Shown here: positions 53,424 to 62,264 of the stretch, one piece after another
Layout of the letters: every line of letters begins with the position of its first letter
How positions within the stretch are numbered: the first letter of the stretch is position 1
Source of the DNA: Antiquaquibacter soli
GTDB lineage: Bacteria; Actinomycetota; Actinomycetes; Actinomycetales; Microbacteriaceae
Reading direction: 5' to 3'
Assembly (NCBI RefSeq): GCF_030580675.1
Contig: NZ_JAUQUB010000006.1
Location: 1-64,000 of the forward strand
Length of the DNA stretch: 64,000 nucleotides
Program-made: the position numbers and the translations under genes
Notes under the pieces: generated by a model
Databases searched by the model: none
What the model saw: only the letters and a program-made list of their open reading frames with translations
Told to the model about the DNA's origin: nothing

Positions 53424-55562
53424 ATGACGAAGCGACCGCACTACCTCCTCCGGCCCGCCGAACGGCGGCACCGGCCCGTGCTCAGCGCCCTGCAGGGACT
53501 GCTCGGCCTCATCGCCGCGAGCGTGATCGGCGGGCTCCTCGTGGCCACCGCCGTCGCTCCCGGCATAGCGCTCGTGGGGATGGCCGGCGCGAGCGTGGCG
53601 AACGTCTTCGACGAGCTGCCCGAGTACCTCGAGATCGACCGCACGCACGAGGCCAACACGATCTGGGGGCAGTCCACCGCGCCCGGCAACGTCAACGGCT
53701 ACGCGGTGATCGCGTCGGTGTACGAGCAGAACCGTCACGCCGTCGCGTTCGACGAGATCTCGCCGTGGGTCATCTCGGCCGCCGTCGACGGCGAAGACCA
53801 CCGCTTCTTCGAGCACAACGGCGTCGACACCCAGTCGGTCGTGCGCGCTCTCGTCGGAAACTTCCGCTCGCAGGATGTCGACAGCGGCGCCTCGACGATC
53901 ACGATGCAGCTCGTCAAGAACCTCTTCGTGCAGCAAGCGCTCAACGAGCCCTCGGAGCTGTTGCGAGAGCAGGCCTACGACGAAGCGACCGAGGCATCCT
54001 TCGATCGCAAGCTCTCGGAGATGAAGTACGCGATCGGGCTCGAGAAGAGGTATACCAAGCAGGAGATCCTCACCGCGTACCTCAACATCTCGTTCTTCGG
54101 CGACAACACCTACGGCATCGAGGCGGCCGCGCAGCGGTACTACAGCGTGCCGGCGACGCAGCTCACGCTCCCGCAGGCCGCGAGCCTCATCGCCATCGTC
54201 CAGTACCCCGGCATCCGCGGACTCGACGACCCGGAGAACTTCGAGGCCAACCAGAAGCGTCGCGACGTCATCCTGCACGCGATGTACGACGAGGGCAGCA
54301 TCACCCACCAGGAGCTCGAGGAGGCGCTCGCGACCCCCGTCGACGCCTCGACGGTGGCGCCGCGCGACATCGGCAGCGGGTGCGTCAACGGCCTCGAGTG
54401 GGCCCGATGGTTCTGCGACTACGTCGTCAAGAACGTCGACTCCTTCGAAGCGCTCGGCGCGACCGAGGCCGAGCGCTTCACCAACTGGAGCTACGGAGGC
54501 TACGACCTCTACACCACGCTCGACCTCGACATCCAGGGCCCGGCGAATGCGCTCACGACCGGGTGGGTCCCCGCGGGCGAGACAGCGTTCGCGCTCGGCG
54601 GCGCCACCGTGTCGGTCGAGGTGGGAACGGGCCGCGTGCTCGCCATGGCGGTCAACAAGACCTTCGACGACCGCTCCGAAGGCGGTGGCCCCGGCACCGG
54701 CGCCGTCAACTACGCGACCGACTACGACCACGGCGGCTCGAGCGGCTTCCAGTCCGGGTCCACCTACAAGCTCTTCACCCTCATCGCGTGGTTGCAGGCG
54801 GGCAAGAAGCTGTCCGCCGTGGTCGACGGGAGCGCGCGGACGGTCGAGCAGAGCAAGTTCCGCGACACGTGCCCCGACAGCCAGGGGCCGTGGGTCGGGC
54901 CCTACCCCTTCAAGAACGACTCGGGCGGCGGCGGCGCGATGAGCGTTCAGTCGGCCACAGCCGCCTCCGTCAACGGCGCGTTCATCTCGATGGCCCTCCA
55001 GCTCGACCTGTGCGACATCCGGCGCGCTGCCGAGGCCCTCGGGGTCGAGCGAGCGGACGGCGAGCCGCTCCTGACCAACCCCTCGGGCGTGCTCGGAACC
55101 AACGAGGTCACCCCGATCAGCATGGCGGGCGCATACGCCGCGATCGCGGCGGGCGGGGTCGCCTGCACCCCGATCGTCCTCGACCGCGTCACCGGGCCCG
55201 AGGGGGACGACCTGCCCGGCCAGAAGAAGCAATGCCACCAGGCGATCGACCCGGCGATCGCGGCGCAGGCCTCGATCGCGCTGCAGGGCGTCATGACCTC
55301 GGGCACCGGCTCGTCGTCGAACCCGGACGACGGCATCCCGATCCTCGGCAAGACCGGAACGACCGACGACGCCATCCAGACCTGGATCGTGACGTCCACG
55401 ACCCGCGTCGCCACCGCGGTGTGGGTCGGCAACAGCGTGGGCGCCTACCCGCTCAACAAGTACGAGTGGTCGGGAGTGCCCGGCAACCTGCTGCGCCACC
55501 AGATCATGCGGGCGCTCACGGGCAGCATCGACGCCAAGTACGGCGGCGGTGCGCTGCCCTAG
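53424..55562 (+). CDS. Class A penicillin-binding protein (transglycosylase/transpeptidase)
   Basis: This 712-residue bifunctional enzyme has a cytoplasmic tail, one membrane helix (about residues 22-50), a GT51 domain with catalytic Glu in GEDHRFFEHNGVD and KNLF/EKRYTKQEIL motifs, and a transpeptidase domain with STYK (QSGSTYKLF), SVN (ASVNGAF) and KTGTT. It builds and cross-links glycan. It is monocistronic. No C-terminal PASTA domain was seen. Confidence 0.93.
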   Translation: MTKRPHYLLRPAERRHRPVLSALQGLLGLIAASVIGGLLVATAVAPGIALVGMAGASVANVFDELPEYLEIDRTHEANTIWGQSTAPGNVNGYAVIASVYEQNRHAVAFDEISPWVISAAVDGEDHRFFEHNGVDTQSVVRALVGNFRSQDVDSGASTITMQLVKNLFVQQALNEPSELLREQAYDEATEASFDRKLSEMKYAIGLEKRYTKQEILTAYLNISFFGDNTYGIEAAAQRYYSVPATQLTLPQAASLIAIVQYPGIRGLDDPENFEANQKRRDVILHAMYDEGSITHQELEEALATPVDASTVAPRDIGSGCVNGLEWARWFCDYVVKNVDSFEALGATEAERFTNWSYGGYDLYTTLDLDIQGPANALTTGWVPAGETAFALGGATVSVEVGTGRVLAMAVNKTFDDRSEGGGPGTGAVNYATDYDHGGSSGFQSGSTYKLFTLIAWLQAGKKLSAVVDGSARTVEQSKFRDTCPDSQGPWVGPYPFKNDSGGGGAMSVQSATAASVNGAFISMALQLDLCDIRRAAEALGVERADGEPLLTNPSGVLGTNEVTPISMAGAYAAIAAGGVACTPIVLDRVTGPEGDDLPGQKKQCHQAIDPAIAAQASIALQGVMTSGTGSSSNPDDGIPILGKTGTTDDAIQTWIVTSTTRVATAVWVGNSVGAYPLNKYEWSGVPGNLLRHQIMRALTGSIDAKYGGGALP

Positions 55563-57191
55563 TCAGCAGCGCTGGAGGGTCGCCACCGCCGGACTGAGCG
55601 AGGCCGGCCCGCCCAAGAGCACGACCTTCGTCGGCTGCAGCGCCGACATGCCCTTGACGATGGGCTCGGGAATGCACCCGGGAGTGGCGATGTACAAGGG
55701 CGCTCCGCGGAACGCCGCCAGCGCGGACCCGGCTAGGGCGTCGGGGAAGTTAGCGCCGGACGCGAGGTAGACCTCGGGGGCGCTCGAGAAGACGCCAGCG
55801 TTGATGTTCGCGGCCGCCTCGTAGCGGTCGGCCCCCCCGATGCGCTGCACGGAGAAGCCTTCGTGCGACAGATCGGACATGATGCCCGGGCTCACACTGT
55901 TGACCCCACCCGCGATCCTCACACTCGTGACGCCGAGGTCACGAAGAAGTTGCAGCGTTGGGGCGTCCACTCCACCCGCTTGACCGTTGACGAGGATGAC
56001 CGGAGCATCCAGACTTGCGGCCGCGGCCCCCGCGGTCAGTGCGTCGGGGAAGTTCCATCCCGTCGACAGATACGCGACGCTGGCGCTCTCGAAGGCACCC
56101 GACACGATCGTGCGCGAGGCGTCGAAACGGTCGGCGCCCCCCGCCCGTTCGGTGGGAGCGATCGCCGAGAGAGCCGCGAATACCGCAGGGGAGACCGACG
56201 CCTCACCTCCCGCAACGACGATCCGCGCCGGCCTCAGCCTCAGGATCTCCGTCCGGGTAGCCGCCGGCAGCCCGCCGGGCTCAGTGAGGAGGAGCGGGCT
56301 GCCGTAGCGGGCGGCGGCCGGAACGGCGCTGATGGCATCGGGAAAATTGACTCCCGACGCGACGTAGACCACTGCCACGCCGGGAGCGAAGGCGCTCGCC
56401 GAGATCGCAGCGGCGGCGGAGTAGCGGTCGGCCCCCGAGAGGCGGCTCACCGTCGGGCCGCCCGTGAGAGCGGTCGTCGGCGCTGAGGTCTTCGTCGTCG
56501 GCAGGTACCCCGAAAGGCGTCCGGTGACGGCGACGGTGATGCGGCGCCCGGCGTCGCTGATGGTGGTCGTGTAGGTCGTCGATGTCGCTCCGGAGATGGC
56601 GGTGCCGTCGGAGAACCACTGCCAGCCGAACGTCGTACCGCCGGGCCAGCCGCTCGTGCTCGCCGTGAGGGTGCTGCCCACCGTGGTGCCGCCGGCGATC
56701 GTCGGAGCGTTACCCGCGGGGACCCGAGGGCCGGCCGACGCGGCGAAGATCTGAACCCAGTAGTGGCCATACGGCCCGCCGGCCACGTAGGCGACGCCGA
56801 CTCCGACGTAGTTGGGGTTGAGGATGTTGGCGCGGTGCCCCGCGGAGCCCATCCACGCGGTCATCACGGATTGCGCGCTCGTGTAGCCGGCCGCGATGTT
56901 CTCGCCGGAGTTGATCCACCCGGCGCCGCCGATCATGGAGTTGCGCCACTCCGAGGAGCTGTGCAGGAACTGACCGGTCGTCGCGAGGTAGTTCGCCCAC
57001 TGCCAGGCCGCGTTGTCGAGGGTCGGGTCGGTCATGAGCGGGCCGAGGCCGTTGGCTGCGCGCTGCTGGTTGAGGATCGTGTACACGTCGCCCGCAGGGC
57101 CGCTCGCGGCCTGCGCCGGAACGGTGGACCCGACGGCGACGAGCGCCGCGACGAGAACGGCTGCGCTGGCGCGCAGGAATCGGCCGAGCAT
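55563..57191 (-). CDS. Secreted CAP-domain protein with cell-wall-binding repeats
   Basis: This 542-residue protein has a signal peptide ending PAQAA. A CAP/SCP domain (about residues 33-150) follows, with SGENIA, MGSAGHRANILNP and YWVQIF signatures. A short Ig-like domain and three CW_binding_2-type repeats follow, each starting with a motif such as RLSGADRYSAAAAIS and containing FPDAxxxxxAA. The repeats bind wall polymers. CAP proteins can be enzymes or lipid-binding; no enzyme is claimed. A box shared with 34353-34370 lies about 90 bp upstream. Confidence 0.88.
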   Translation of the reverse strand: MLGRFLRASAAVLVAALVAVGSTVPAQAASGPAGDVYTILNQQRAANGLGPLMTDPTLDNAAWQWANYLATTGQFLHSSSEWRNSMIGGAGWINSGENIAAGYTSAQSVMTAWMGSAGHRANILNPNYVGVGVAYVAGGPYGHYWVQIFAASAGPRVPAGNAPTIAGGTTVGSTLTASTSGWPGGTTFGWQWFSDGTAISGATSTTYTTTISDAGRRITVAVTGRLSGYLPTTKTSAPTTALTGGPTVSRLSGADRYSAAAAISASAFAPGVAVVYVASGVNFPDAISAVPAAARYGSPLLLTEPGGLPAATRTEILRLRPARIVVAGGEASVSPAVFAALSAIAPTERAGGADRFDASRTIVSGAFESASVAYLSTGWNFPDALTAGAAAASLDAPVILVNGQAGGVDAPTLQLLRDLGVTSVRIAGGVNSVSPGIMSDLSHEGFSVQRIGGADRYEAAANINAGVFSSAPEVYLASGANFPDALAGSALAAFRGAPLYIATPGCIPEPIVKGMSALQPTKVVLLGGPASLSPAVATLQRC

Positions 57192-57279
57192 CCGGACCCC
57201 CTTGATCGAGCGCGGTCCCCACCCCGGATCCCGTGCACTGACGGGTCGAGACTACGGGTGTGTTCGCCTCGCTACTAGA

Positions 57280-57297
57280 CGTCATTAAGGGGGACCC
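57280..57297 (-). promoter_or_regulatory. Shared 18-mer box, copy 2
   Basis: Read on the minus strand this is GGGTCCCCCTTAATGACG, about 90 bp upstream of the CAP-protein start and about 37 bp before the GNAT start on the other strand. It may act on either gene. Confidence 0.45.
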
Positions 57298-57333
57298 TCG
57301 TGGGAGGGACACGCCGAGGCCTAGGCTGGCGGC

Positions 57334-57834
57334 ATGCTGACACTGCCCGAGGGCTACGGCGTCCGGCACACGCGTGAGACCGATCATCCCGTCATCGTCG
57401 ACGCGATCGGGCGCTGGTGGGACACTCCCAACCGCGCGATGCTGGGGCTGCTCATGCCGAGACTGTTCCTGCAGTTCTTCACCCGCACGAGCTGGATCGT
57501 CGAGAGCGAGTCGGGCGAGATCGGGGCGTTTCTCATCGCCTTCCGCTCGCAGGACGACCCGTCGATCGCCTACATCCACTTCGTCGGCGTCGACCCCGAA
57601 CTGCGCCGGGCCGGAATCGCGCGCGGCCTCTACGAGCAGGTCTTCGAGACGATGCGAGGGCTCGGATGCACGGAGATCCGGGCCATCACGGGCCCGTTCA
57701 ACAAGCGCTCGCAGGCGTTCCACGCGGCCCTGGGGTTCACCCCGCACGGGGACCGCGACATCGACGGTGTGCTCGCGTACCCGGACTACGACGGTCCGGG
57801 GGAGCCGCGGGTCGCGTTCACCCGCGCACTCTAG
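57334..57834 (+). CDS. GNAT family acetyltransferase
   Basis: This 166-residue GNAT protein has a conserved acetyl-CoA site, GVDPELRRAGIARGLYEQVF (about residues 87-106), and a following strand/helix ending FHAALGFTPHGD. The substrate is unknown. It is divergent from the CAP gene. Confidence 0.88.
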   Translation: MLTLPEGYGVRHTRETDHPVIVDAIGRWWDTPNRAMLGLLMPRLFLQFFTRTSWIVESESGEIGAFLIAFRSQDDPSIAYIHFVGVDPELRRAGIARGLYEQVFETMRGLGCTEIRAITGPFNKRSQAFHAALGFTPHGDRDIDGVLAYPDYDGPGEPRVAFTRAL

Positions 57835-57891
57835 GCGAACGCCCCCGCTAGGGGGATTGTCGCGGATTCGGCGCGCGCCCATACTTGCCGC

Positions 57892-58254
57892 ATGAAGACT
57901 CTTCGCGTCACCCTGGTCGCTGCGGCGGCCACCGCCCTTCTCGCCCTCGCGGCGTGCGCGCCGACCCCGGTCATCGCCCCCGTCACGAAGAGCGCCAACG
58001 ACCTGCAGGGTGCGACCGTCGAGCTCGTCGTCGGGCAGGTGCTCAACATCAACACCGGAGACCTCGCCGTCGACAGCTACACCGCCGAGGTCTCCGACCC
58101 GGCCGTCGCCGAGTTCACCCAGGGCCGCGAAGACGGCAGCGCCACCTTCAACCCGGGCTTCACGGCGAAGGCGGAAGGAACCACCGAGGTGACGATGACG
58201 AACGAGCAGGGCGGCATCCAGCCGCTCGAGTTCACGATCACCGTCTCGAAGTAG
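57892..58254 (+). CDS. Lipoprotein with bacterial Ig-like fold
   Basis: This 120-residue protein has a lipoprotein signal ending LAAC (Cys22, in LALAACAP). The rest is a beta-rich domain with DPAVAEFTQG and an alternating GTTEVTM-type strand resembling proteinase-inhibitor or Big-type domains. It is probably surface-anchored. No catalytic residues seen. Confidence 0.75.
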   Translation: MKTLRVTLVAAAATALLALAACAPTPVIAPVTKSANDLQGATVELVVGQVLNINTGDLAVDSYTAEVSDPAVAEFTQGREDGSATFNPGFTAKAEGTTEVTMTNEQGGIQPLEFTITVSK

Positions 58255-58351
58255 CGCCCACAGAATAGTGCGGCGCCCTCGCCTTTATCGCTAGAGTGAC
58301 CGCGAAGCTCCACCCTGCCCTGGCCCGCAACCCAGCCCAAGGATGTCCCCG

Positions 58352-59554
58352 ATGACCGCTCGCACCCGCGCTGCCGCCTTCTCGCTCGCCGCCGCATCCG
58401 CTCTCGTCCTGGGCGGCGCGGCCGCTCCTGCGTTCGCCGGCAGCCCGTCGGACTTCTGCAGCGGCGACGCCGCCTACGCGAATCCTCACACCGCCGGGGC
58501 GTGGTGGATCGAGGTGTGCCCGAACGCGGGCTACATCTATGAGGGGGACACCGCGAACAAGACCGACGCGTTCGACGGCGTCGGCTATCTCACGGCCGTC
58601 GGAGCCACGGATGTGCCGCTCATCGCCCCCGCGTCGGCGACGACGGCCGGGTATGTGGGAGACGCGTACGTCGCCTCGTGGACCGACGCCGGGGTCGACC
58701 TCGGCGGCGGCACCGTCGTGGATGTCTCGGTCGAGTTCACCCTCGAGGGCAGCTTCGCCCGCTGGAGCATCTCCTCCGTCGAGGCGGGGACGAGCACGCC
58801 GGTGAGCATCCCGATCGAGTGGGAGGGCGGTCTCGGCTCGGACGGCGACACCCTGTACTTCGTCGACGGCGACCGGATGATCAGCTACGGCGACGACGAC
58901 GACCCCGTGCTGATGTGGTCGGCCGAGTCGGACACCTCCACGTTCTTCGACGTCAACGATGGAAGCGACGCGGTCCTGATCGAGGCCGAGGGCGCCGAGA
59001 CCACGATCACCGTCGGCATGCTCGACTACGACTGCGCGACGCCGAACGCTGACGCCTTCGCTTACGCGCAGACCATCTTCACGACCGTCGAATTCGGTTC
59101 GACGCCCGTGGTTCCGGGCACCGACGACTGCGTGGTCGCCCAGCCGATCACCGTCGCGCCGGGTGCCCCGCTCGACGTGGCGCTCGACGTCACGATCACC
59201 GGGGTCACCTACCCCGACGGCGGCGACGCGGACTACTGGATCTACGACCCGGCCTTCGATGACGAGGCCGTGATCGAGGTGACGGACTACAACGTTCCCG
59301 ACACGGCTCCCGGTTTCCGCCTCACGGGCACGGCGCCGACGACGCCCGGCACGTACTGGATCGGCCTCTACCCGTACCCCACCGAGAGCGACATCTACCC
59401 GGTCGGCCACCTCGAGGTCATCGTCGCGGCGCCGGCGGGCCCGCAGCTCGCCGCCACGGGCTCGACGACTCCGGTGATCGGCGGGATCGCCGCGGCGGTC
59501 GTGCTGGCCGCCGGGGCGGGCATCCTCGTGCTGCGTCGCCGCCAGACGGTCTAG
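58352..59554 (+). CDS. Secreted surface protein with LAATG sortase signal
   Basis: This 400-residue secreted protein starts at 58352, where AAGGA lies 8 bases upstream; a start at 58343 would be too close to that site. The signal peptide ends near PAFAG. Cys residues in the mature part may pair (DFCSG, EVCPN, YDCAT, DDCVV). The C-terminus has LAATG (residues 366-370), a membrane helix and LRRRQTV. The LAxTG signal fits the class E sortase at 12670. No enzyme motif seen. Confidence 0.85.
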   Translation: MTARTRAAAFSLAAASALVLGGAAAPAFAGSPSDFCSGDAAYANPHTAGAWWIEVCPNAGYIYEGDTANKTDAFDGVGYLTAVGATDVPLIAPASATTAGYVGDAYVASWTDAGVDLGGGTVVDVSVEFTLEGSFARWSISSVEAGTSTPVSIPIEWEGGLGSDGDTLYFVDGDRMISYGDDDDPVLMWSAESDTSTFFDVNDGSDAVLIEAEGAETTITVGMLDYDCATPNADAFAYAQTIFTTVEFGSTPVVPGTDDCVVAQPITVAPGAPLDVALDVTITGVTYPDGGDADYWIYDPAFDDEAVIEVTDYNVPDTAPGFRLTGTAPTTPGTYWIGLYPYPTESDIYPVGHLEVIVAAPAGPQLAATGSTTPVIGGIAAAVVLAAGAGILVLRRRQTV

Positions 59555-59598
59555 GCAACCCCCTGCCGCTCGCCCGCGCTAGGGCGTACCGTCAGGGC

Positions 59599-60645
59599 AT
59601 GAGTCGAATAGCGGCGGTCGCGCCTGCGCTGCCCGCCTACGCCTACTCGCAGGCCGAGATCACCGCCGAACTGGCGCCGATCCTGTCGCCGGGCGGTGAC
59701 CGCCGGGCAGTTCTGGAACGGATGCACGGCGCATCCGGCATCGCCACGCGGCACACGGCGCTGCCGCTCGAGCGCTACCGCGACCTCGGGTCGTTCCGCG
59801 AGACCAACGACCTGTTCATCGAGTGCGCGACCGACCTCGCGGAGCGCGCGCTGCGGGAGGCGCTCGAGTCGGCGGGACTCGAGCCGCCCGATGTCGACTT
59901 CGTGATGTTCACGTCGGTCACCGGCATCTCCGCTCCCTCGGTGGATGCCCTGCTCGTGCAGCGCCTCGGGCTGCGCTCCGACGTCAAGCGACTGCCGTCG
60001 TTCGGACTCGGCTGCGTCGGGGGAGCCGCCGGACTCGCGCGCGTGCACGACTACCTGGTCGGGCATCCGGGCGAGGTCGGCGTGCTGCTGAGCGTCGAGC
60101 TGTGCTCGCTCACCCTGCAGCGCGGCGACGAGTCGGTGGCGAACTTCGTCGCCACGGGACTTTTCGGCGACGGGGCCGCGGCGGTCGTGCTCGTCGGCGA
60201 CGACCGCGCCGAGCAGGGTGCGCGCATCGTCGCGACGCGGAGCTCCTTCTACCCCGACACGACAGACGTGATCGGCTGGAACGTCGGCGGCACGGGATTC
60301 GAGATCGTGCTCACCGCGGGAGTGGCCGACGTCATCGCTCAGCACTTCCCCGCGGAGACGGCGGCGTTCCTGGCCGAGCACGGACTCGGGACCGGGGATG
60401 TCGCGGCGTGGGTAGCCCACCCCGGCGGGCCGCGCATCCTGGAGGCCTTCGAGCACGCGCTCGACGTGCCCCACGACGCCTTCGCGCGCAGCTGGGCCAC
60501 GCTCGACCGGGTCGGCAACCTGTCGTCGTCGGCAGTGCTCCACGTGCTCGCCGACACCCTCGAGGCGGGGGTCTCCGGCCCCGGGCTGGTGTTCGCGCTC
60601 GGCCCCGGCGTCAGTGCCGAGTTCGTGCTCCTGGAGCTGCCATGA
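59599..60645 (+). CDS. Type III polyketide synthase
   Basis: This 348-residue chalcone-synthase-fold enzyme has the catalytic triad Cys139 (FGLGCVGGAAG), His274 (AWVAHPGG) and Asn307 (VGNLSSSAVL). It extends an acyl starter with malonyl-CoA. It heads an operon with an ICMT-like methyltransferase and a flavoprotein, the order of Streptomyces griseus srsA-srsB-srsC, which makes methylated, hydroxylated alkylresorcinol lipids. Product here is therefore inferred as a phenolic lipid or alkylpyrone. Confidence 0.92.
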   Translation: MSRIAAVAPALPAYAYSQAEITAELAPILSPGGDRRAVLERMHGASGIATRHTALPLERYRDLGSFRETNDLFIECATDLAERALREALESAGLEPPDVDFVMFTSVTGISAPSVDALLVQRLGLRSDVKRLPSFGLGCVGGAAGLARVHDYLVGHPGEVGVLLSVELCSLTLQRGDESVANFVATGLFGDGAAAVVLVGDDRAEQGARIVATRSSFYPDTTDVIGWNVGGTGFEIVLTAGVADVIAQHFPAETAAFLAEHGLGTGDVAAWVAHPGGPRILEAFEHALDVPHDAFARSWATLDRVGNLSSSAVLHVLADTLEAGVSGPGLVFALGPGVSAEFVLLELP

Positions 60646-61160
60646 GCGTCGGGCTGTACATCGCCCTCATCCTCGTGACGGGTGCCGAGCGCATCGTCGA
60701 GCTCGTCGTCTCGCGCCGCAACGCCGCCGACGCGTTCGCCCGCGGGGGCCGCGAGTTCGGCCAGGGCCACTTCCCGTTCATGGTCGCCCTGCACACCGGC
60801 CTGCTGCTCGCGTGCATCGCTGAGGTGGTGCTGCTCGACCGGCCGTTCATCCCGTGGCTCGGCTGGCCGATGCTCGCGATCGCGCTCGCGTGCCAGGCTG
60901 CGCGGTACTGGATCATCGCGTCGCTCGGCCGGCAGTGGAACACGCGCGTGATCGTCGTGCCCGGGGCGGGCCGCGTCGCGGACCGTGGGCTGTACCGGTG
61001 GTTCTCGCATCCCAACTACGTCGTCGTCGCGGTCGAGGGCATCGCACTGCCGCTCGTCCACACCGCGTGGATCACGGCGATCGTGTTCACCGTGCTCAAC
61101 GCGGTGCTGCTGCTGGGGTTCCGCATTCCCACCGAGAACCGGGCGCTGCGCGAGCTGTGA
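60642..61160 (+). CDS. Isoprenylcysteine carboxyl methyltransferase family protein (SrsB/BpsB-like)
   Basis: This is a 172-residue membrane methyltransferase with four or five helices. The SAM-binding C-terminal motif is GLYRWFSHPNYVVV with a final FRIPTENRAL helix, as in ICMT-family enzymes. Its ATG overlaps the PKS stop by 4 bases. In the srs and bps operons the homologous gene O-methylates the polyketide product, which is the likely role here. Confidence 0.85.
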   Translation: MSVGLYIALILVTGAERIVELVVSRRNAADAFARGGREFGQGHFPFMVALHTGLLLACIAEVVLLDRPFIPWLGWPMLAIALACQAARYWIIASLGRQWNTRVIVVPGAGRVADRGLYRWFSHPNYVVVAVEGIALPLVHTAWITAIVFTVLNAVLLLGFRIPTENRALREL

Positions 61161-62173
61161 GTCGCGACGCCGATGTGCTCGTAGTGGGCGGCGGGCCGGT
61201 GGGCCTCGCTGCCGCGATCGAGGCGCGGCTCGCTGGGCTCTCGGTCGTGGTGCTCGAGCCCCGCGAGGGTCCGGTCGATAAGGCGTGCGGCGAGGGGCTC
61301 ATGCCGGGCGCGCTGCCGCTCCTCGAGCGGCTCGGCGTCGACCCCGAGGGCGCCCCGCTCGTCGGGGTGAGCTACCGGTCCCGCGGCGTCGTCGCCGATC
61401 ACCGCTTCGAGGGCGGGCCGGGTCGGGGCGTCCGACGGACAGTGCTGCACGCGGCCCTCGCCGACCGGGCGCGTGCCCTGGGAGTGTCGCTCGTCACCTG
61501 CCGGGCCGAGGGCATCGCTCAGGATGCCTCGGGCGTGACCGCCGGGGGACTGCGGGCCGACTGGCTGCTGGCCGCCGACGGGCTGCACTCACCCGCACGC
61601 CGCGCCCTCGGGCTGGAGCGGCCCGGGCCGACGGGGCAGCGGCGGTTCGGCATCCGCCAGCACTTCGAGGTCGCGCCGTGGAACGACCACATCGAGGTGC
61701 ACTGGACGCGGGATGCCGAGGTCTACGTCACCCCGCTCGGCCCCGACCTCGTCGGCGTCGCCGTGCTGGGAGTGCAGGGCGCCGACATCGAGGCCGCGAT
61801 CGCGAGCACGGTCGGCGAGCGGCTGCGGGATGCCCGTCCCCTGAGCGACCGCCGCGGCGCGGGCCCGTTCGGCCAGCGTGCCGCGCGCGTGCAGCTCGGC
61901 CGAGTCCTGCTCGTGGGCGATGCGTCCGGCTACGTCGACGCCATCACGGGGGAGGGCCTCCGGCTCGGGTTCGAGCAGGCCCGGGTCGCGGTTGCCGCCC
62001 TGACGGGTGGGCGGCCGTACGAGCGGGAGTGGCGGCGGGTGACGCGCCCGTTCCGGGTGCTCACCCGAGGGCTCGTGGGTGCCGCGTCATCCCCGCTGCG
62101 CGGCGGCATCGTGCCGCTCGCCGCCCGGGCGCCTCGCCTCTACGGCGCGGTGGTGGAGCGCCTCGCCCGCTGA
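61157..62173 (+). CDS. FAD-dependent oxidoreductase (SrsC-like hydroxylase or reductase)
   Basis: This 338-residue flavoprotein has the Rossmann motif VVGGGPVGLAAAIEA (about residues 8-22), a CGEGLMP segment (KACGEGLMPG), LLAADGLHSPAR and the C-terminal GDASGYVDAITGEGL FAD site. The CGEG and GDA motifs are shared with geranylgeranyl reductase-like and PHBH-fold enzymes. Start GTG 61157 overlaps the methyltransferase stop by 4 bases. As in srsC, it may hydroxylate the methylated resorcinol. Confidence 0.82.
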   Translation: MSRDADVLVVGGGPVGLAAAIEARLAGLSVVVLEPREGPVDKACGEGLMPGALPLLERLGVDPEGAPLVGVSYRSRGVVADHRFEGGPGRGVRRTVLHAALADRARALGVSLVTCRAEGIAQDASGVTAGGLRADWLLAADGLHSPARRALGLERPGPTGQRRFGIRQHFEVAPWNDHIEVHWTRDAEVYVTPLGPDLVGVAVLGVQGADIEAAIASTVGERLRDARPLSDRRGAGPFGQRAARVQLGRVLLVGDASGYVDAITGEGLRLGFEQARVAVAALTGGRPYEREWRRVTRPFRVLTRGLVGAASSPLRGGIVPLAARAPRLYGAVVERLAR

Positions 62174-62180
62174 CCACACC

Positions 62181-62253
62181 CCCCGTTTCTCAGGATTACC
62201 CGTCCACCGGCTGCACTATCCATGCGGCGGGGGCATATTCCTGAGAAACGGGG
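62181..62253. repeat. Long inverted repeat with 15-bp perfect arms
   Basis: CCCCGTTTCTCAGGA (62181-62195) is matched exactly by its complement at 62239-62253, with a 43-base loop. It lies between the convergent flavoprotein and symporter genes. Shape and position match the inverted repeat at 14638-14718, though the arm sequences differ. Confidence 0.8.
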
Positions 62254-62264
62254 TTCTGCGGGTG

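Noticed and set aside
53391-55499. Long minus-strand frame opposite the class A PBP
   Set aside because: The plus-strand gene has complete GT51 and transpeptidase motifs; the antisense frame has no domain.
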